Positions 19,801-29,612 of a stretch of 64,000 nt of DNA are shown here, one piece after another; positions within the stretch are counted from its first letter, which is position 1, and the number at the start of each line of letters is the position of its first letter. The translations under genes were made by a program, and so were the position numbers. The notes below the pieces were generated by a model. That model saw only the letters and a program-made list of their open reading frames with translations. It was not told the origin of the DNA and searched no databases. The stretch is from assembly GCF_900105155.1 (NCBI RefSeq), contig NZ_LT629762.1, positions 682,001 to 746,000 on the forward strand, in the 5' to 3' direction. Origin of the DNA: Pseudomonas prosekii (GTDB taxonomy: Bacteria > Pseudomonadota > Gammaproteobacteria > Pseudomonadales > Pseudomonadaceae).

Positions 19801-20178
19801 TTTGCTGGCGTCTGGAAGATCGTCGAGCCAGCGCTGCAATTCACGGTTCAATTGAACCTGAGCGCTGCCGTCTGATGCCTCAAGGTTATCGCCGGTGAGG
19901 ATATAAATGACGGCGGCGCAGTGTTTGCAATGGCTGCCAACGGGACAGCTGCAAACGCACAAGAGCTGGTGGGTGCCATCGTCATCGCGCTCAAGCTGGA
20001 TGCACTGGTCATACGGCAGGGATTTCGAGCCTTCGCAGGACGCGAGCACCAGACGATCAACCGACTGCTCGATGGATACCCGCCCCTCGGCGACGTAGCG
20101 ACGTGCCTTTTCCAGCGCGCTGTGGCTGAACGCCCGCGTCCAGGGCCGTGCTTGCAGATGCTCTACTAACGTGGTCAT
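16882..20178 (-). CDS. SNF2-family ATP-dependent helicase with SWIM zinc finger (1098 aa)
   Basis: Paralogue of the gene at 14056-16749. It has the same architecture with about 200 extra residues between the SWIM finger ([13 protein letters not shown], about residues 75-88) and the ATPase core. Core motifs include [16 protein letters not shown] (Walker A near residue 655), [29 protein letters not shown] and [21 protein letters not shown]. I chose ATG at 20178 ([15 protein letters not shown]) because the family N-terminus begins there; the frame stays open to a TTG at 20238 that overlaps the stop of the preceding phosphorylase gene, so a longer form coupled to that gene is possible. It lies in the minus-strand nagZ-phosphorylase-helicase run. 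Confidence 0.88.
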   Translation of the reverse strand: [1098 protein letters not shown]

Positions 20179-20234
20179 TGGATCAACGCCGCTGGAAATG
20201 GAGCGGCCGGCAGATTGCCCCCGGCCGTGCAGAC

Positions 20235-20984
<750 letters not shown>

Positions 20985-21995
20985 TTATTCAATCAATTGA
21001 GCTTCTTTCAACGCGCCGACAGCGGCGAGCCAGCGTGGGTCCTGGCGGTATTCAGTGCCGGCGAACGATTGCCCGCGCATCCGCGCGATACGCGGCGATG
21101 GCTTGACCTTCATTCGTTGCGCGGCACTCAATGCCAGTTCTGCGGCGGCGCGGTCGTTGCACACCAGGCCCATGTCGCAACCGGCACTTAACGCGGCTTC
21201 GATGCGGCTCGCAGCATCGCCGACCACGTGGGCGCCGGCCATGGAAAGATCGTCACTAAAGATGACGCCATCGAACTGCAATTCGCCGCGCAGGATGTCC
21301 TGCAACCAGCGCCGGGAGAAACCGGCCGGCTGAGCGTCGACTTGTGGATAAATGACGTGGGCCGGCATGACGGCGGCCAGTTGTTTGCTCAGGCGCGCGA
21401 ATGGCACGAGATCGTTGGCGCGGATTTCTTCGAGGCTGCGTTCGTCGTTCGGAATAGCGACGTGTGAATCCGCTTCCGCCCAACCGTGCCCCGGAAAATG
21501 CTTGCCGGTGGCGGCCATGCCGGCGCTGTTCATCCCGCGAATAAAGGCGCCAGCGAGCAACGCTGCGCGCTCGGGATCGCCTTCAAACGAACGAGTGCCG
21601 ACCACGGCGCTGCGTTGATAATCGAGGTCCAGCACCGGCGCGAAGCTGAGGTCGAGGCCGACGGCGAGAACCTCAGTGGCCATGATCCAGCCGCATTGTT
21701 CGGCGAGGTATTCGGCATTGGGATTGTCGGCAATCGCGCGCATCGCCGGCAAACGCACGAAGCCTTGACGCAGACGCTGAACCCGACCGCCCTCCTGGTC
21801 CACCGCGAGCAACAGGTCAGGACGAATGGCGCGGATCGCCGCACTCAATTCGCGGACCTGGCGTGGATGCTCGATATTGCGCGCGAAAATGATCAGGCCG
21901 CCCACTTCGGGCTGACGCAACAATTGGCGATCTTCGGCCGTCAGCCAGGTACCGGCGACGTCCACCATCAACGAGCCTTGCAGGCCAGCAGTCAT
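20985..21995 (-). CDS. nagZ: Beta-N-acetylglucosaminidase NagZ
   Basis: A 336-aa cytoplasmic glycoside hydrolase family 3 enzyme that removes GlcNAc from muropeptides during peptidoglycan recycling; its products feed the AmpR signal that controls AmpC beta-lactamase. Motifs visible are LLLAVDQEGGRVQRLR, the family mark KHFPGHGWAEADSHVAIP (catalytic His region) and GVIFSDDLSMAGAHVVG with the nucleophile Asp. The start is ATG at 21995 (MTAGLQGSLMVD), which matches the family N-terminus; the frame extends 13 codons further upstream without support. No signal peptide is present, as expected. It heads a minus-strand unit with the phosphorylase. Confidence 0.95.
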   Translation of the reverse strand: MTAGLQGSLMVDVAGTWLTAEDRQLLRQPEVGGLIIFARNIEHPRQVRELSAAIRAIRPDLLLAVDQEGGRVQRLRQGFVRLPAMRAIADNPNAEYLAEQCGWIMATEVLAVGLDLSFAPVLDLDYQRSAVVGTRSFEGDPERAALLAGAFIRGMNSAGMAATGKHFPGHGWAEADSHVAIPNDERSLEEIRANDLVPFARLSKQLAAVMPAHVIYPQVDAQPAGFSRRWLQDILRGELQFDGVIFSDDLSMAGAHVVGDAASRIEAALSAGCDMGLVCNDRAAAELALSAAQRMKVKPSPRIARMRGQSFAGTEYRQDPRWLAAVGALKEAQLIE

Positions 21996-22153
21996 AGATA
22001 TTCCTTGAAAACGAAAAACCCGGTTCGCACGCAATCGCCACCCTGGGCGGTGCCCGGCAGGTCGGCGACAACAATGGAAAGCGGGTTCAGAACGATAGTC
22101 GGCATGGGCGGCTAGCTTAGCGGATGTCAGCTGCCGCGCCCACCCGTGTGCGG

Positions 22154-22861
22154 TTAAACCTTGGCGGCAAGCGGTGCCGATTTGCTTCGCGGACGGAGCT
22201 GCGCGGTGGCCATGGCCGTGTCGGTCACGCCGGTTTCGGCGCGCATGCCAGCCGCGAGGAACGGCACCATCAGACGCATCACTTGTTCGATGGAGGTGTT
22301 GACGCCGAAATCGGTCTCGGCAATCGCGCGCAAAGCCTTGATCCCGGACATGCTGAACGCGGCAGCGCCGAGCATGAAATGCACGCGCCAGAACAGTTCG
22401 ATCGGCGGGATACGCGGCGCGGCTTCGTTGACCAGCATCATGTAGCGACGGAACACCTTGCCGTACATGTCTTCCAGATAACGCCGCAAGTGGCCCTGGC
22501 TCTGACTGAACGCCAGACCGAGCAAACGCATGAAGATAGAGAGGTCATTGCCGCTGCGCGGCTGCACGACGAGGGCTTGCTCGACGAGGATTTCCAGCAG
22601 CTCTTCGAGGGTCGGTTTGTTTTCCGGTTTGGCCTGACGGCGCTCCAGCTCTTTATCGAGACTGAGGCAGAAAGGTCCGAGGAAGCGCGAGAAAACCGCC
22701 TGGATCAGCGCCTTCTTGGAGCCGAAATGATAATTCACCGCCGCCAGATTGACCCCAGCCTTGCTGGTAATCAAACGCAACGAGGTTTCAGCAAAACCTT
22801 TTTCCGCGAACAACTGCTCGGCAGCATCGAGAATGCGTTCAACGGTTTCCGACTGGGCCAT
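22154..22861 (-). CDS. psrA: TetR-family transcriptional regulator PsrA
   Basis: A 235-aa TetR-type repressor/activator that senses long-chain fatty acyl ligands and controls fatty-acid oxidation and rpoS in Pseudomonas. The N-terminal helix-turn-helix reads FAETSLRLITSKAGVNLAAVNYHFGSKK in pieces around residues 25-52; the C-terminal ligand domain is family-like. The start is ATG at 22861 (MAQSETVERIL), six codons inside the longest frame, matching the known length of ~233 aa. Upstream are a strong promoter and two perfect PsrA-type palindromes overlapping its -10 element, consistent with the reported autorepression. Confidence 0.95.
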   Translation of the reverse strand: MAQSETVERILDAAEQLFAEKGFAETSLRLITSKAGVNLAAVNYHFGSKKALIQAVFSRFLGPFCLSLDKELERRQAKPENKPTLEELLEILVEQALVVQPRSGNDLSIFMRLLGLAFSQSQGHLRRYLEDMYGKVFRRYMMLVNEAAPRIPPIELFWRVHFMLGAAAFSMSGIKALRAIAETDFGVNTSIEQVMRLMVPFLAAGMRAETGVTDTAMATAQLRPRSKSAPLAAKV

Positions 22862-22876
22862 GGCTACTCCGCCTGA

Positions 22877-22903
22877 CAAACACTTGTTTGAAACATACGT
22901 TTC
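22877..22903. promoter_or_regulatory. Two abutting PsrA boxes in the psrA promoter
   Basis: CAAACACTTGTTTG (22877-22890) and GAAACATACGTTTC (22890-22903) both fit the reported PsrA motif G/CAAAC-N2-4-GTTTG/C exactly and share one base. They cover the psrA -10 region. Confidence 0.85.
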
Positions 22904-22920
22904 AGCCCAGGCATTGTCAA
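22892..22920 (-). promoter_or_regulatory. Sigma-70 promoter of psrA
   Basis: Read on the minus strand: -35 TTGACA (complement of 22915-22920), 17-bp spacer, -10 TATGTT (complement of 22892-22897). The -10 lies inside the second PsrA box. Confidence 0.75.
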
Positions 22921-23028
22921 GCCTGAGGGTTCGTTTTGGGAATGGTCGGTCAGCTATTTAACCATACAACCGGAACGCTTCAACGGGCCGGGTAAACGAC
23001 CGTCCAGCGGCGCGCAAAAAAACGGGCA

Positions 23029-23056
23029 TTGCCAAGCGCAATTCACTGTATATAAT
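23029..23056 (+). promoter_or_regulatory. Sigma-70 promoter of lexA-sulA
   Basis: -35 TTGCCA (23029-23034), 16-bp spacer and a consensus -10 TATAAT (23051-23056), about 35 bp before the lexA start. The -10 is embedded in the first LexA box. Confidence 0.75.
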
Positions 23057-23080
23057 CCCAGTCACTGTATAAAAAGACAG
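23046..23080. promoter_or_regulatory. Tandem LexA (SOS) boxes upstream of lexA
   Basis: Two 16-bp CTGT-type operators: CTGTATATAATCCCAG (23046-23061) and CTGTATAAAAAGACAG (23065-23080). The consensus is CTGTATATATATACAG; the second ends ACAG and the first CCAG. They are 19 bp apart start to start, the double-operator arrangement known at lexA genes. Confidence 0.9.
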
Positions 23081-23090
23081 AGCGATCAAT

Positions 23091-23699
23091 ATGCTAAAGC
23101 TGACGCCACGCCAAGCAGAGATTCTGGCCTTCATCAAACGCTGCCTCGACGATAACGGCTACCCGCCTACTCGTGCGGAAATCGCCCAGGAACTGGGTTT
23201 CAAGTCGCCCAATGCCGCCGAAGAACACCTCAAGGCCCTGGCTCGCAAGGGCGCGATCGAGATGACGCCTGGCGCCTCTCGCGGTATTCGTATTCCCGGT
23301 TTCGAAGCCAAGGCTGACGAATCGACCCTGCCGATCATTGGCCGTGTCGCCGCCGGCGCGCCGATCCTCGCGCAGCAACACATCGAAGAGTCCTGCAACA
23401 TCAATCCGACCTTCTTCCATCCCCGTGCCGACTACCTGTTGCGGGTCCACGGCATGAGCATGAAAGACGTCGGCATTTTCGACGGCGATCTGTTGGCCGT
23501 GCACACCACTCGTGAAGCCCGCAATGGCCAGATCGTGGTAGCGCGGATTGGCGATGAAGTCACCGTCAAGCGCTTCAAGCGTGATGGCAGCAAGGTCTGG
23601 CTGATTGCCGAAAACCCTGAGTTCGCCCCAATTGAAGTCAACCTGAAAGATCAGGAACTGGTGATCGAAGGCTTGAGTGTCGGCGTGATTCGCCGCTAA
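23091..23699 (+). CDS. lexA: LexA repressor
   Basis: A 202-aa SOS repressor and self-cleaving protease. The N-terminal winged helix carries [19 protein letters not shown] and the recognition region [20 protein letters not shown]. The cleavage site Ala-Gly is in [11 protein letters not shown] near residue 84, and the Ser-Lys dyad is in [13 protein letters not shown] (Ser) and [13 protein letters not shown] (Lys). All residues needed for RecA-stimulated autocleavage are intact. Two LexA boxes overlap the promoter, so it should repress itself and the downstream sulA, which starts 10 bp after the stop. Confidence 0.98.
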   Translation: MLKLTPRQAEILAFIKRCLDDNGYPPTRAEIAQELGFKSPNAAEEHLKALARKGAIEMTPGASRGIRIPGFEAKADESTLPIIGRVAAGAPILAQQHIEESCNINPTFFHPRADYLLRVHGMSMKDVGIFDGDLLAVHTTREARNGQIVVARIGDEVTVKRFKRDGSKVWLIAENPEFAPIEVNLKDQELVIEGLSVGVIRR

Positions 23700-23709
23700 A
23701 GGAGGCTTT

Positions 23710-24183
23710 ATGCAGTTCCCACATACACCACAGCAAGCCCAATTGCCGTTGTTCGAGGCGTTCATGGCCCAACCGCTGGCGCCGATCCTGAAAGACGTGG
23801 TCGAGTCGCCCTGGAGCGCCGAGCCCGATGTTTTCAGCGAACTGTCGCTGCGTGGTGCAGCGGGGAGCTGCCTGAACCTTCTGGCGCCGATTCTCCGAGA
23901 ATTGAGCCAGGACCAGGACGCAAGATGGCTGACTCTGATCGCCCCGCCCGCCAGCCTGACCCAAGCCTGGCTGCGGGACGCCGGGCTGAACCGCGAACGC
24001 ATTCTGCTGCTGCAACCGCGCGGCGCTCAGAGTGCGCAACAGCTGACGTGCGAAGCGTTGCGACTGGGCCGCAGTCACACGGTGGTCAGCTGGCTCAACC
24101 CGCTGAACACAGCCACACGGCAGCAGTTGATCAGCGCCGCCCGCATTGGGGACGCTCAGAGCCTGAATATTCGTTTGGGTTGA
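23710..24183 (+). CDS. sulA: SOS cell-division inhibitor SulA
   Basis: A 157-aa protein of the SulA/ImuA-like family that in enterobacteria binds FtsZ and halts division during DNA damage. Visible features are the basic, Q-rich N-terminus with LPLFEAFMAQPLAPILKD, and a RecA-like fold stretch ARWLTLIAPPASLTQAWL / RILLLQPRG. The start ATG at 23710 follows GGAGG at good spacing and lies 10 bp after lexA, so it is under the same LexA boxes. Identification rests on the synteny with Pseudomonas lexA-sulA as well as on sequence. Confidence 0.87.
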   Translation: MQFPHTPQQAQLPLFEAFMAQPLAPILKDVVESPWSAEPDVFSELSLRGAAGSCLNLLAPILRELSQDQDARWLTLIAPPASLTQAWLRDAGLNRERILLLQPRGAQSAQQLTCEALRLGRSHTVVSWLNPLNTATRQQLISAARIGDAQSLNIRLG

Positions 24184-24275
24184 TTGACCAGCATGCGCGC
24201 CTGGAACGGCGCCGGGCTTCTCCAGGGATAGAGAAGCCGACTTGAGACGGGATCAGCAGTAACCGACGAGCGGGA

Positions 24276-24509
24276 TCAGTGCAGGATCCGCGGCTCTTCA
24301 TCTTTGTTGAATTCACCATCAACCATGCGACCGGCCATCTGCACGCCGACACTCAGCATTGCCTTGGCGACTTCCACATGATTACCTTGCAGGAACGCCT
24401 TGGCATCCTCGGAGAAATCCAAAGTAACCAGAGAACCCTCGTCCTCGGCCCTGCGCAGCTCGATTCGGCCGTCTGGTAACTCGACAATTTCTAGAAAGGA
24501 CGTTGGCAT
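24276..24509 (-). CDS. Conserved 77-aa hypothetical protein
   Basis: A small acidic soluble protein starting MPTSFLEIVELPDGRIELRRA, with no signal peptide or membrane segment. The start at 24509 is preceded by GGAGA about 10 bases upstream; the frame is open for another 45 codons but that part overlaps the promoter side and looks non-coding. A protein of this size occupies the same place in P. aeruginosa between sulA and the next gene. Function unknown. It converges with sulA and follows the DUF6586-like gene on the minus strand by 150 bp. Confidence 0.8.
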   Translation of the reverse strand: MPTSFLEIVELPDGRIELRRAEDEGSLVTLDFSEDAKAFLQGNHVEVAKAMLSVGVQMAGRMVDGEFNKDEEPRILH

Positions 24510-24659
24510 AAAGGTCTGTTCTCCACGAAAGGCGGGGATTATATAGGCATCGGCCAGGCTTCGCTCGGTATCTTGACCAGCAGTCATTGCGAAGAAATAT
24601 CTGTTGCGCTCATCCCTGAATGGAGAGCCGAACGGCTGCTCCATTACATCGTCAGTCCC

Positions 24660-25184
24660 TTAGCACTCGTTCAAACCTTCACGGAAGCGAATTGCCAGAC
24701 CTTTGAGGTTCTGACGCCAGCTCTCCAACTCCTCGCGACTCAGCTCTTGCGGTGTTTCTTCTTCGTCCAAATTGACTGCCATGATCAGCGGCTGCGTCAC
24801 ATCGCCCTTGGGTTTGTGTGGCACCCGTGGCGGCTGGAAAAGAGCGGCGTGGGCCGCGAGCAATTTGGCCAGCCAGGTTTCCGAATTACCCGCCAACTCG
24901 ATCATCTCGGCCATTTCCGGAATGGCAATGGCGTCCAGCACTTCTCGGGTCAACAGCATCTCGGCCCGGGGCGCATTGGCTTGAGGTAAACGGTAGAAAC
25001 CGGCGATTTCATGGCACAACCCGAGCAATGCACCGTACAGGTGAAACAGCGCGGATTCGCGCCCGGCCTGGATCAGCGCCAGCGAGTTCATCGCCCGCCC
25101 CTCTTCGGCCCTGGCCAGCGCTTCAAGCGAAAGGCCGGCGAAATAAATCTTCTGGTTGGTACGTGTATAGAGTTCGTGGGCCAT
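24660..25184 (-). CDS. DUF6586-like conserved protein
   Basis: A 174-aa soluble, mainly helical protein beginning MAHELYTRTNQKIYFAGLSL. It contains a run of small residues and leucines (ARAEEGRAMNSLALIQAGRE) and an acidic patch NLDEEETPQELSREELESW near the C-terminus. I recognise it as a Pseudomonas protein family of unknown function (annotated DUF6586 in databases, as far as I recall). ATG at 25184 has GGAGG at proper spacing. It lies downstream of topA on the same strand but a strong terminator separates the two. Confidence 0.75.
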   Translation of the reverse strand: MAHELYTRTNQKIYFAGLSLEALARAEEGRAMNSLALIQAGRESALFHLYGALLGLCHEIAGFYRLPQANAPRAEMLLTREVLDAIAIPEMAEMIELAGNSETWLAKLLAAHAALFQPPRVPHKPKGDVTQPLIMAVNLDEEETPQELSREELESWRQNLKGLAIRFREGLNEC

Positions 25185-25270
25185 GACGGCAGCCTCCACA
25201 ACGAAATAATTGCTTCACGCAGGTCGGACAGTGTCGTGGATCAGCTCTGCCGACCGCAAGCCCAAAACAA

Positions 25271-25310
25271 AAAGGCCGCATGAAAACCCGAGGGTCATCA
25301 TGCGGCCTTT
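25271..25310 (-). terminator. Intrinsic terminator after topA
   Basis: A stem of AAAGGCCGCATGA with ATCATGCGGCCTTT (25271-25310) followed on the minus strand by TTTTGTTTTGG. It lies 17 bp past the topA stop. Confidence 0.88.
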
Positions 25311-25326
25311 TCAGTGCAGCGGCTGT

Positions 25327-27954
25327 TTACGCCTTCGCGGGGGTCCGCTTGTCTTCAACAGTCCACTTGCCGCCGTCGTAGAACGCTTTCCAGCCAGTAG
25401 GCTTGCCGTCGACTTCGGTCTGTACGTATTGCTCTTTGGTCTTGCGGCTGTAGCGGATAACCGCTGGACGGCCGTCCGGATCTTTCTTCGGTGCTTCGCA
25501 GAGGAAGTGGTACTTCGGATCGATCTCATCCTTGTGCGGCACAATCTCGATCACCAGCGGAGCACGCGTCTCGCGGTTTTTCGGGAACTGGCTCGCCGCC
25601 AGGAACAGGCCGGAAGCGCCGTCGCGCAGGATGTAGGTGTCGTTGACCTTTTCGCATTTCAGCTCAGGCATCTTCACCGGGTCCATCTTCGGCGGCGCCG
25701 CGTCACCGCTCTTCAGCAGTTTGCGGGTGTTCTTGCACGTCGGGTTGGTGCAACCGAAGAACTTGCCGAAACGGCCAGTCTTGAGCTGCATCTCGCTGCC
25801 GCACTTGTCACATTCCAGGCTAGGACCTTCGTAGCCCTTGATCCGGTAGTTGCCTTCTTCGATCTCGTAGCCGTCGCAATCCGGGTTGTTACCGCAGATG
25901 TGCAGCTTGCGCTTCTCATCCAGCAAGTAAGCGTCCATCGCCGTGCTGCAGATCGGGCAACGGTGCTTGCCGCGCAGGACCAGCGATTCCGATTCACCCT
26001 CGTCGTCCGCAGCGATTTCATCGCCCGGCACCAGATTGACGGTGGCCTTGCAGCGTTCTTTCGGCGGCAGGCTGTAGCCCGAGCAGCCGAGGAACACGCC
26101 AGTCGATGCGGTACGAATCTGCATCGGACGGCCGCACACCACGCATGGAATATCCGTCATGACCGGCTGGTTGGCGCGCATCCCGCCTTCAGCGCTCTCG
26201 GCTACTTCGAGTTTCTTCTTGAAGTCGCCGTAGAACTCGTCGAGCACGTTTTTCCAGTCGCGTTCGCCCTGAGCCACGTCATCGAGGTTCTCTTCCATGC
26301 CGGCGGTGAAGCCGTAGTCCATGAGATTGGAGAAGCTCTCGGCCAGACGCTCGGTGACGATGTCGCCCATCTTTTCCGAATAGAAACGACGGTTGTGCAG
26401 CGCGACATAGCCGCGGTCCTGGATGGTCGAAATGATTGCCGCATAAGTCGAAGGACGACCGATGCCACGTTTTTCCATTTCTTTAACCAGGCTCGCTTCC
26501 GAGTAACGCGCTGGCGGCTTGGTGAAGTGCTGGGTCGGATCAAGCTTGATCAGCTTCATCGCGTCGCCCTGGGCCATGTCTGGCAGCACGTCGTCATCAC
26601 CCGGCTTGGCGATTTGCGGCATCACGCGGGTATAACCGTCGAACTTGAGGATGCGGCCCTTGGCACGCAGCTCGAAATCACCGGCACCCACGGTCACTGT
26701 GGTCGACAGGTACTGCGCTGGCAGCATCTGGCAAGCGAGGAACTGGCGCCAGATCAGCTCATAGAGCCGCTCGGCATCACGCTCCATGCCCGACAGCTTG
26801 CTTGGCTCGGTGTTGGCGTCGGAGGGACGAATCGCTTCGTGAGCCTCTTGTGCGCCTTCCTTGCTGCTGTAGACGTTCGGGTTCTCCGGCAGGTACTTCT
26901 TGCCGAACTCGCCTTCAATATAAGTACGCGCCATCGCCACGGCATCAACCGAGAGGTTGGTGGAGTCGGTACGCATGTAAGTGATGTAGCCCGCTTCGTA
27001 CAAACGCTGAGCCATCATCATGGTTTTCTTCACCCCGAAGCCCAGGCGGTTACTCGCGGCCTGTTGCAGGGTGGACGTGATGAACGGCGCCGACGGCTTG
27101 CTGCTGGTCGGTTTGTCTTCACGCTTGACGATGCTGTAGCTGGAAGACTTGAGCTTCTCCAGCGCGGCCATGGCCTGGGTTTCGTTGAGCGGCTTGAACG
27201 CCTCGCCCTTCTCGCGAGCCACGTCGAAACGCACGGTGGCGCCTTTCGCGGTGCCGAGATCAGCGTGAACTTCCCAGTACTCTTCCGGGTTGAACGCGCG
27301 GATTTCACGCTCACGCTCAACCACCAGTTTCACCGCAACCGATTGCACACGGCCGGCCGACAAGCCGCGAGCGACTTTGGCCCACAGCAGTGGCGAAACC
27401 ATGTAACCCACCACGCGGTCGAGGAAACGACGCGCCTGCTGGGCATTTACGCGATCAATATCGAGCTCACCCGGTTTGGAGAAGGCTTCCTGAATCGCCT
27501 TCTTGGTGATTTCGTTGAACACCACGCGCTTGTAGCGGCTGTCGTCACCACCGATGGCTTCGCGCAGGTGCCAGGCAATGGCTTCCCCCTCGCGATCCAA
27601 GTCGGTTGCGAGATAGATGGTGTCAGCATCTTTGGCGAGCCGGCGCAGCTCTTCGATGACTTTCTCTTTGCCCGGAAGGATCTCGTACTTGGCTTTCCAG
27701 CCTTGATCGGGATCGACGCCCATGCGCGAGACCAGCTGCTTGCGCGCTTTCTCTTTCGGCGTGAGCACCGGACCTTCACCCGCGGCAGCCTTGCCGCGCT
27801 TGGCGGCTGGCTCTTTGCTGGCGCTAGCCGAACCGCTGGTGGGCAGGTCTCGGATATGGCCGATACTCGACTTCACCACGTATTGGTTACCCAGATACTT
27901 GTTGATGGTCTTGGCCTTAGCCGGGGATTCCACAATGACCAGCGATTTGCCCAT
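25327..27954 (-). CDS. topA: DNA topoisomerase I
   Basis: An 875-aa type IA topoisomerase that relaxes negative supercoils. The N-terminal TOPRIM domain begins [18 protein letters not shown] and includes the acidic triad [13 protein letters not shown] near residue 120. The active-site Tyr is in [14 protein letters not shown], near residue 325. The C-terminus has three cysteine clusters (CVVCGRPM..., CPICSTAM..., CDKCGSEM...), i.e. zinc-ribbon modules that bind single-stranded DNA, and ends with an extra basic tail. The N-terminus has a ~30-residue Ala/Lys-rich insert after SIGHIRDLP. It is transcribed as a single gene with a strong terminator. Confidence 0.97.
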   Translation of the reverse strand: MGKSLVIVESPAKAKTINKYLGNQYVVKSSIGHIRDLPTSGSASASKEPAAKRGKAAAGEGPVLTPKEKARKQLVSRMGVDPDQGWKAKYEILPGKEKVIEELRRLAKDADTIYLATDLDREGEAIAWHLREAIGGDDSRYKRVVFNEITKKAIQEAFSKPGELDIDRVNAQQARRFLDRVVGYMVSPLLWAKVARGLSAGRVQSVAVKLVVEREREIRAFNPEEYWEVHADLGTAKGATVRFDVAREKGEAFKPLNETQAMAALEKLKSSSYSIVKREDKPTSSKPSAPFITSTLQQAASNRLGFGVKKTMMMAQRLYEAGYITYMRTDSTNLSVDAVAMARTYIEGEFGKKYLPENPNVYSSKEGAQEAHEAIRPSDANTEPSKLSGMERDAERLYELIWRQFLACQMLPAQYLSTTVTVGAGDFELRAKGRILKFDGYTRVMPQIAKPGDDDVLPDMAQGDAMKLIKLDPTQHFTKPPARYSEASLVKEMEKRGIGRPSTYAAIISTIQDRGYVALHNRRFYSEKMGDIVTERLAESFSNLMDYGFTAGMEENLDDVAQGERDWKNVLDEFYGDFKKKLEVAESAEGGMRANQPVMTDIPCVVCGRPMQIRTASTGVFLGCSGYSLPPKERCKATVNLVPGDEIAADDEGESESLVLRGKHRCPICSTAMDAYLLDEKRKLHICGNNPDCDGYEIEEGNYRIKGYEGPSLECDKCGSEMQLKTGRFGKFFGCTNPTCKNTRKLLKSGDAAPPKMDPVKMPELKCEKVNDTYILRDGASGLFLAASQFPKNRETRAPLVIEIVPHKDEIDPKYHFLCEAPKKDPDGRPAVIRYSRKTKEQYVQTEVDGKPTGWKAFYDGGKWTVEDKRTPAKA

Positions 27955-28068
27955 GGATCAGAAAATTCCTGAATTCTAGAAGTGAAAGGCGGTTGGCGCC
28001 TGACGCGGCACCGCTATATATAGTGGCTACAAGGTGAGGTCAAGCGCAGGGTATCGCGCGCACTCAGC

Positions 28069-28305
28069 TTATGGCTTGGAAAAAAGGCTCGGTTCGGCTT
28101 GCACCAAAGCAAAGCGTGGGACCTGTTCGCCGTCAACCTCGACCGACTCCAGGAACATGCTCAAGGGACGCACCCAAAAGCCGTAATCGCCATACAGGGC
28201 TTGGTAGAACACCACTTCTTCTTCGGTCTCGGAATGCCGCGCGACATTAAATACACGGTATTGCGGACCTTTGTAATGTTGGTAGAGCCCAGGTTGTATC
28301 GGCAT
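28069..28305 (-). CDS. DUF1653 domain protein
   Basis: A 78-aa protein starting MPIQPGLYQHYKGPQYRVF and carrying the DUF1653 pattern: GLYQHYKG..YRV, ARHSETEEEVVFYQALYG, and WVRPLSMF near residue 50. This compact beta-rich domain is common in proteobacteria; function is unknown. I chose ATG at 28305 with GAGGG upstream; a TTG six codons earlier is also possible. It lies between topA and fadA on the minus strand. Confidence 0.85.
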   Translation of the reverse strand: MPIQPGLYQHYKGPQYRVFNVARHSETEEEVVFYQALYGDYGFWVRPLSMFLESVEVDGEQVPRFALVQAEPSLFSKP

Positions 28306-28362
28306 GCTTCGGCCCTCGCTCAAATCTTTTCAAATAAAAATAAAAAATAATTTCAGAAAAAC

Positions 28363-28389
28363 AAAAACCGGGGCACTTGGCCCCGGCTT
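28363..28389 (-). terminator. Intrinsic terminator after fadA
   Basis: Stem CCGGGGC / GCCCCGG with loop ACTTG, followed on the minus strand by TTTTTGTTTTTC. It closes the fadBA operon 15-40 bp past the fadA stop. Confidence 0.88.
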
Positions 28390-28404
28390 CCATCAACGAG
28401 ACGC

Positions 28405-29586
<1,182 letters not shown>

Positions 29587-29612
29587 TCACTCTCGCTCAA
29601 AAGTTGGGACGC

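Noticed and set aside
25210..27972. 920-codon plus-strand frame opposite topA
   Set aside because: It is antisense to an intact topA; long antisense frames are common in GC-rich genes with strong third-position bias, and its residues are Arg/His/Val rich.
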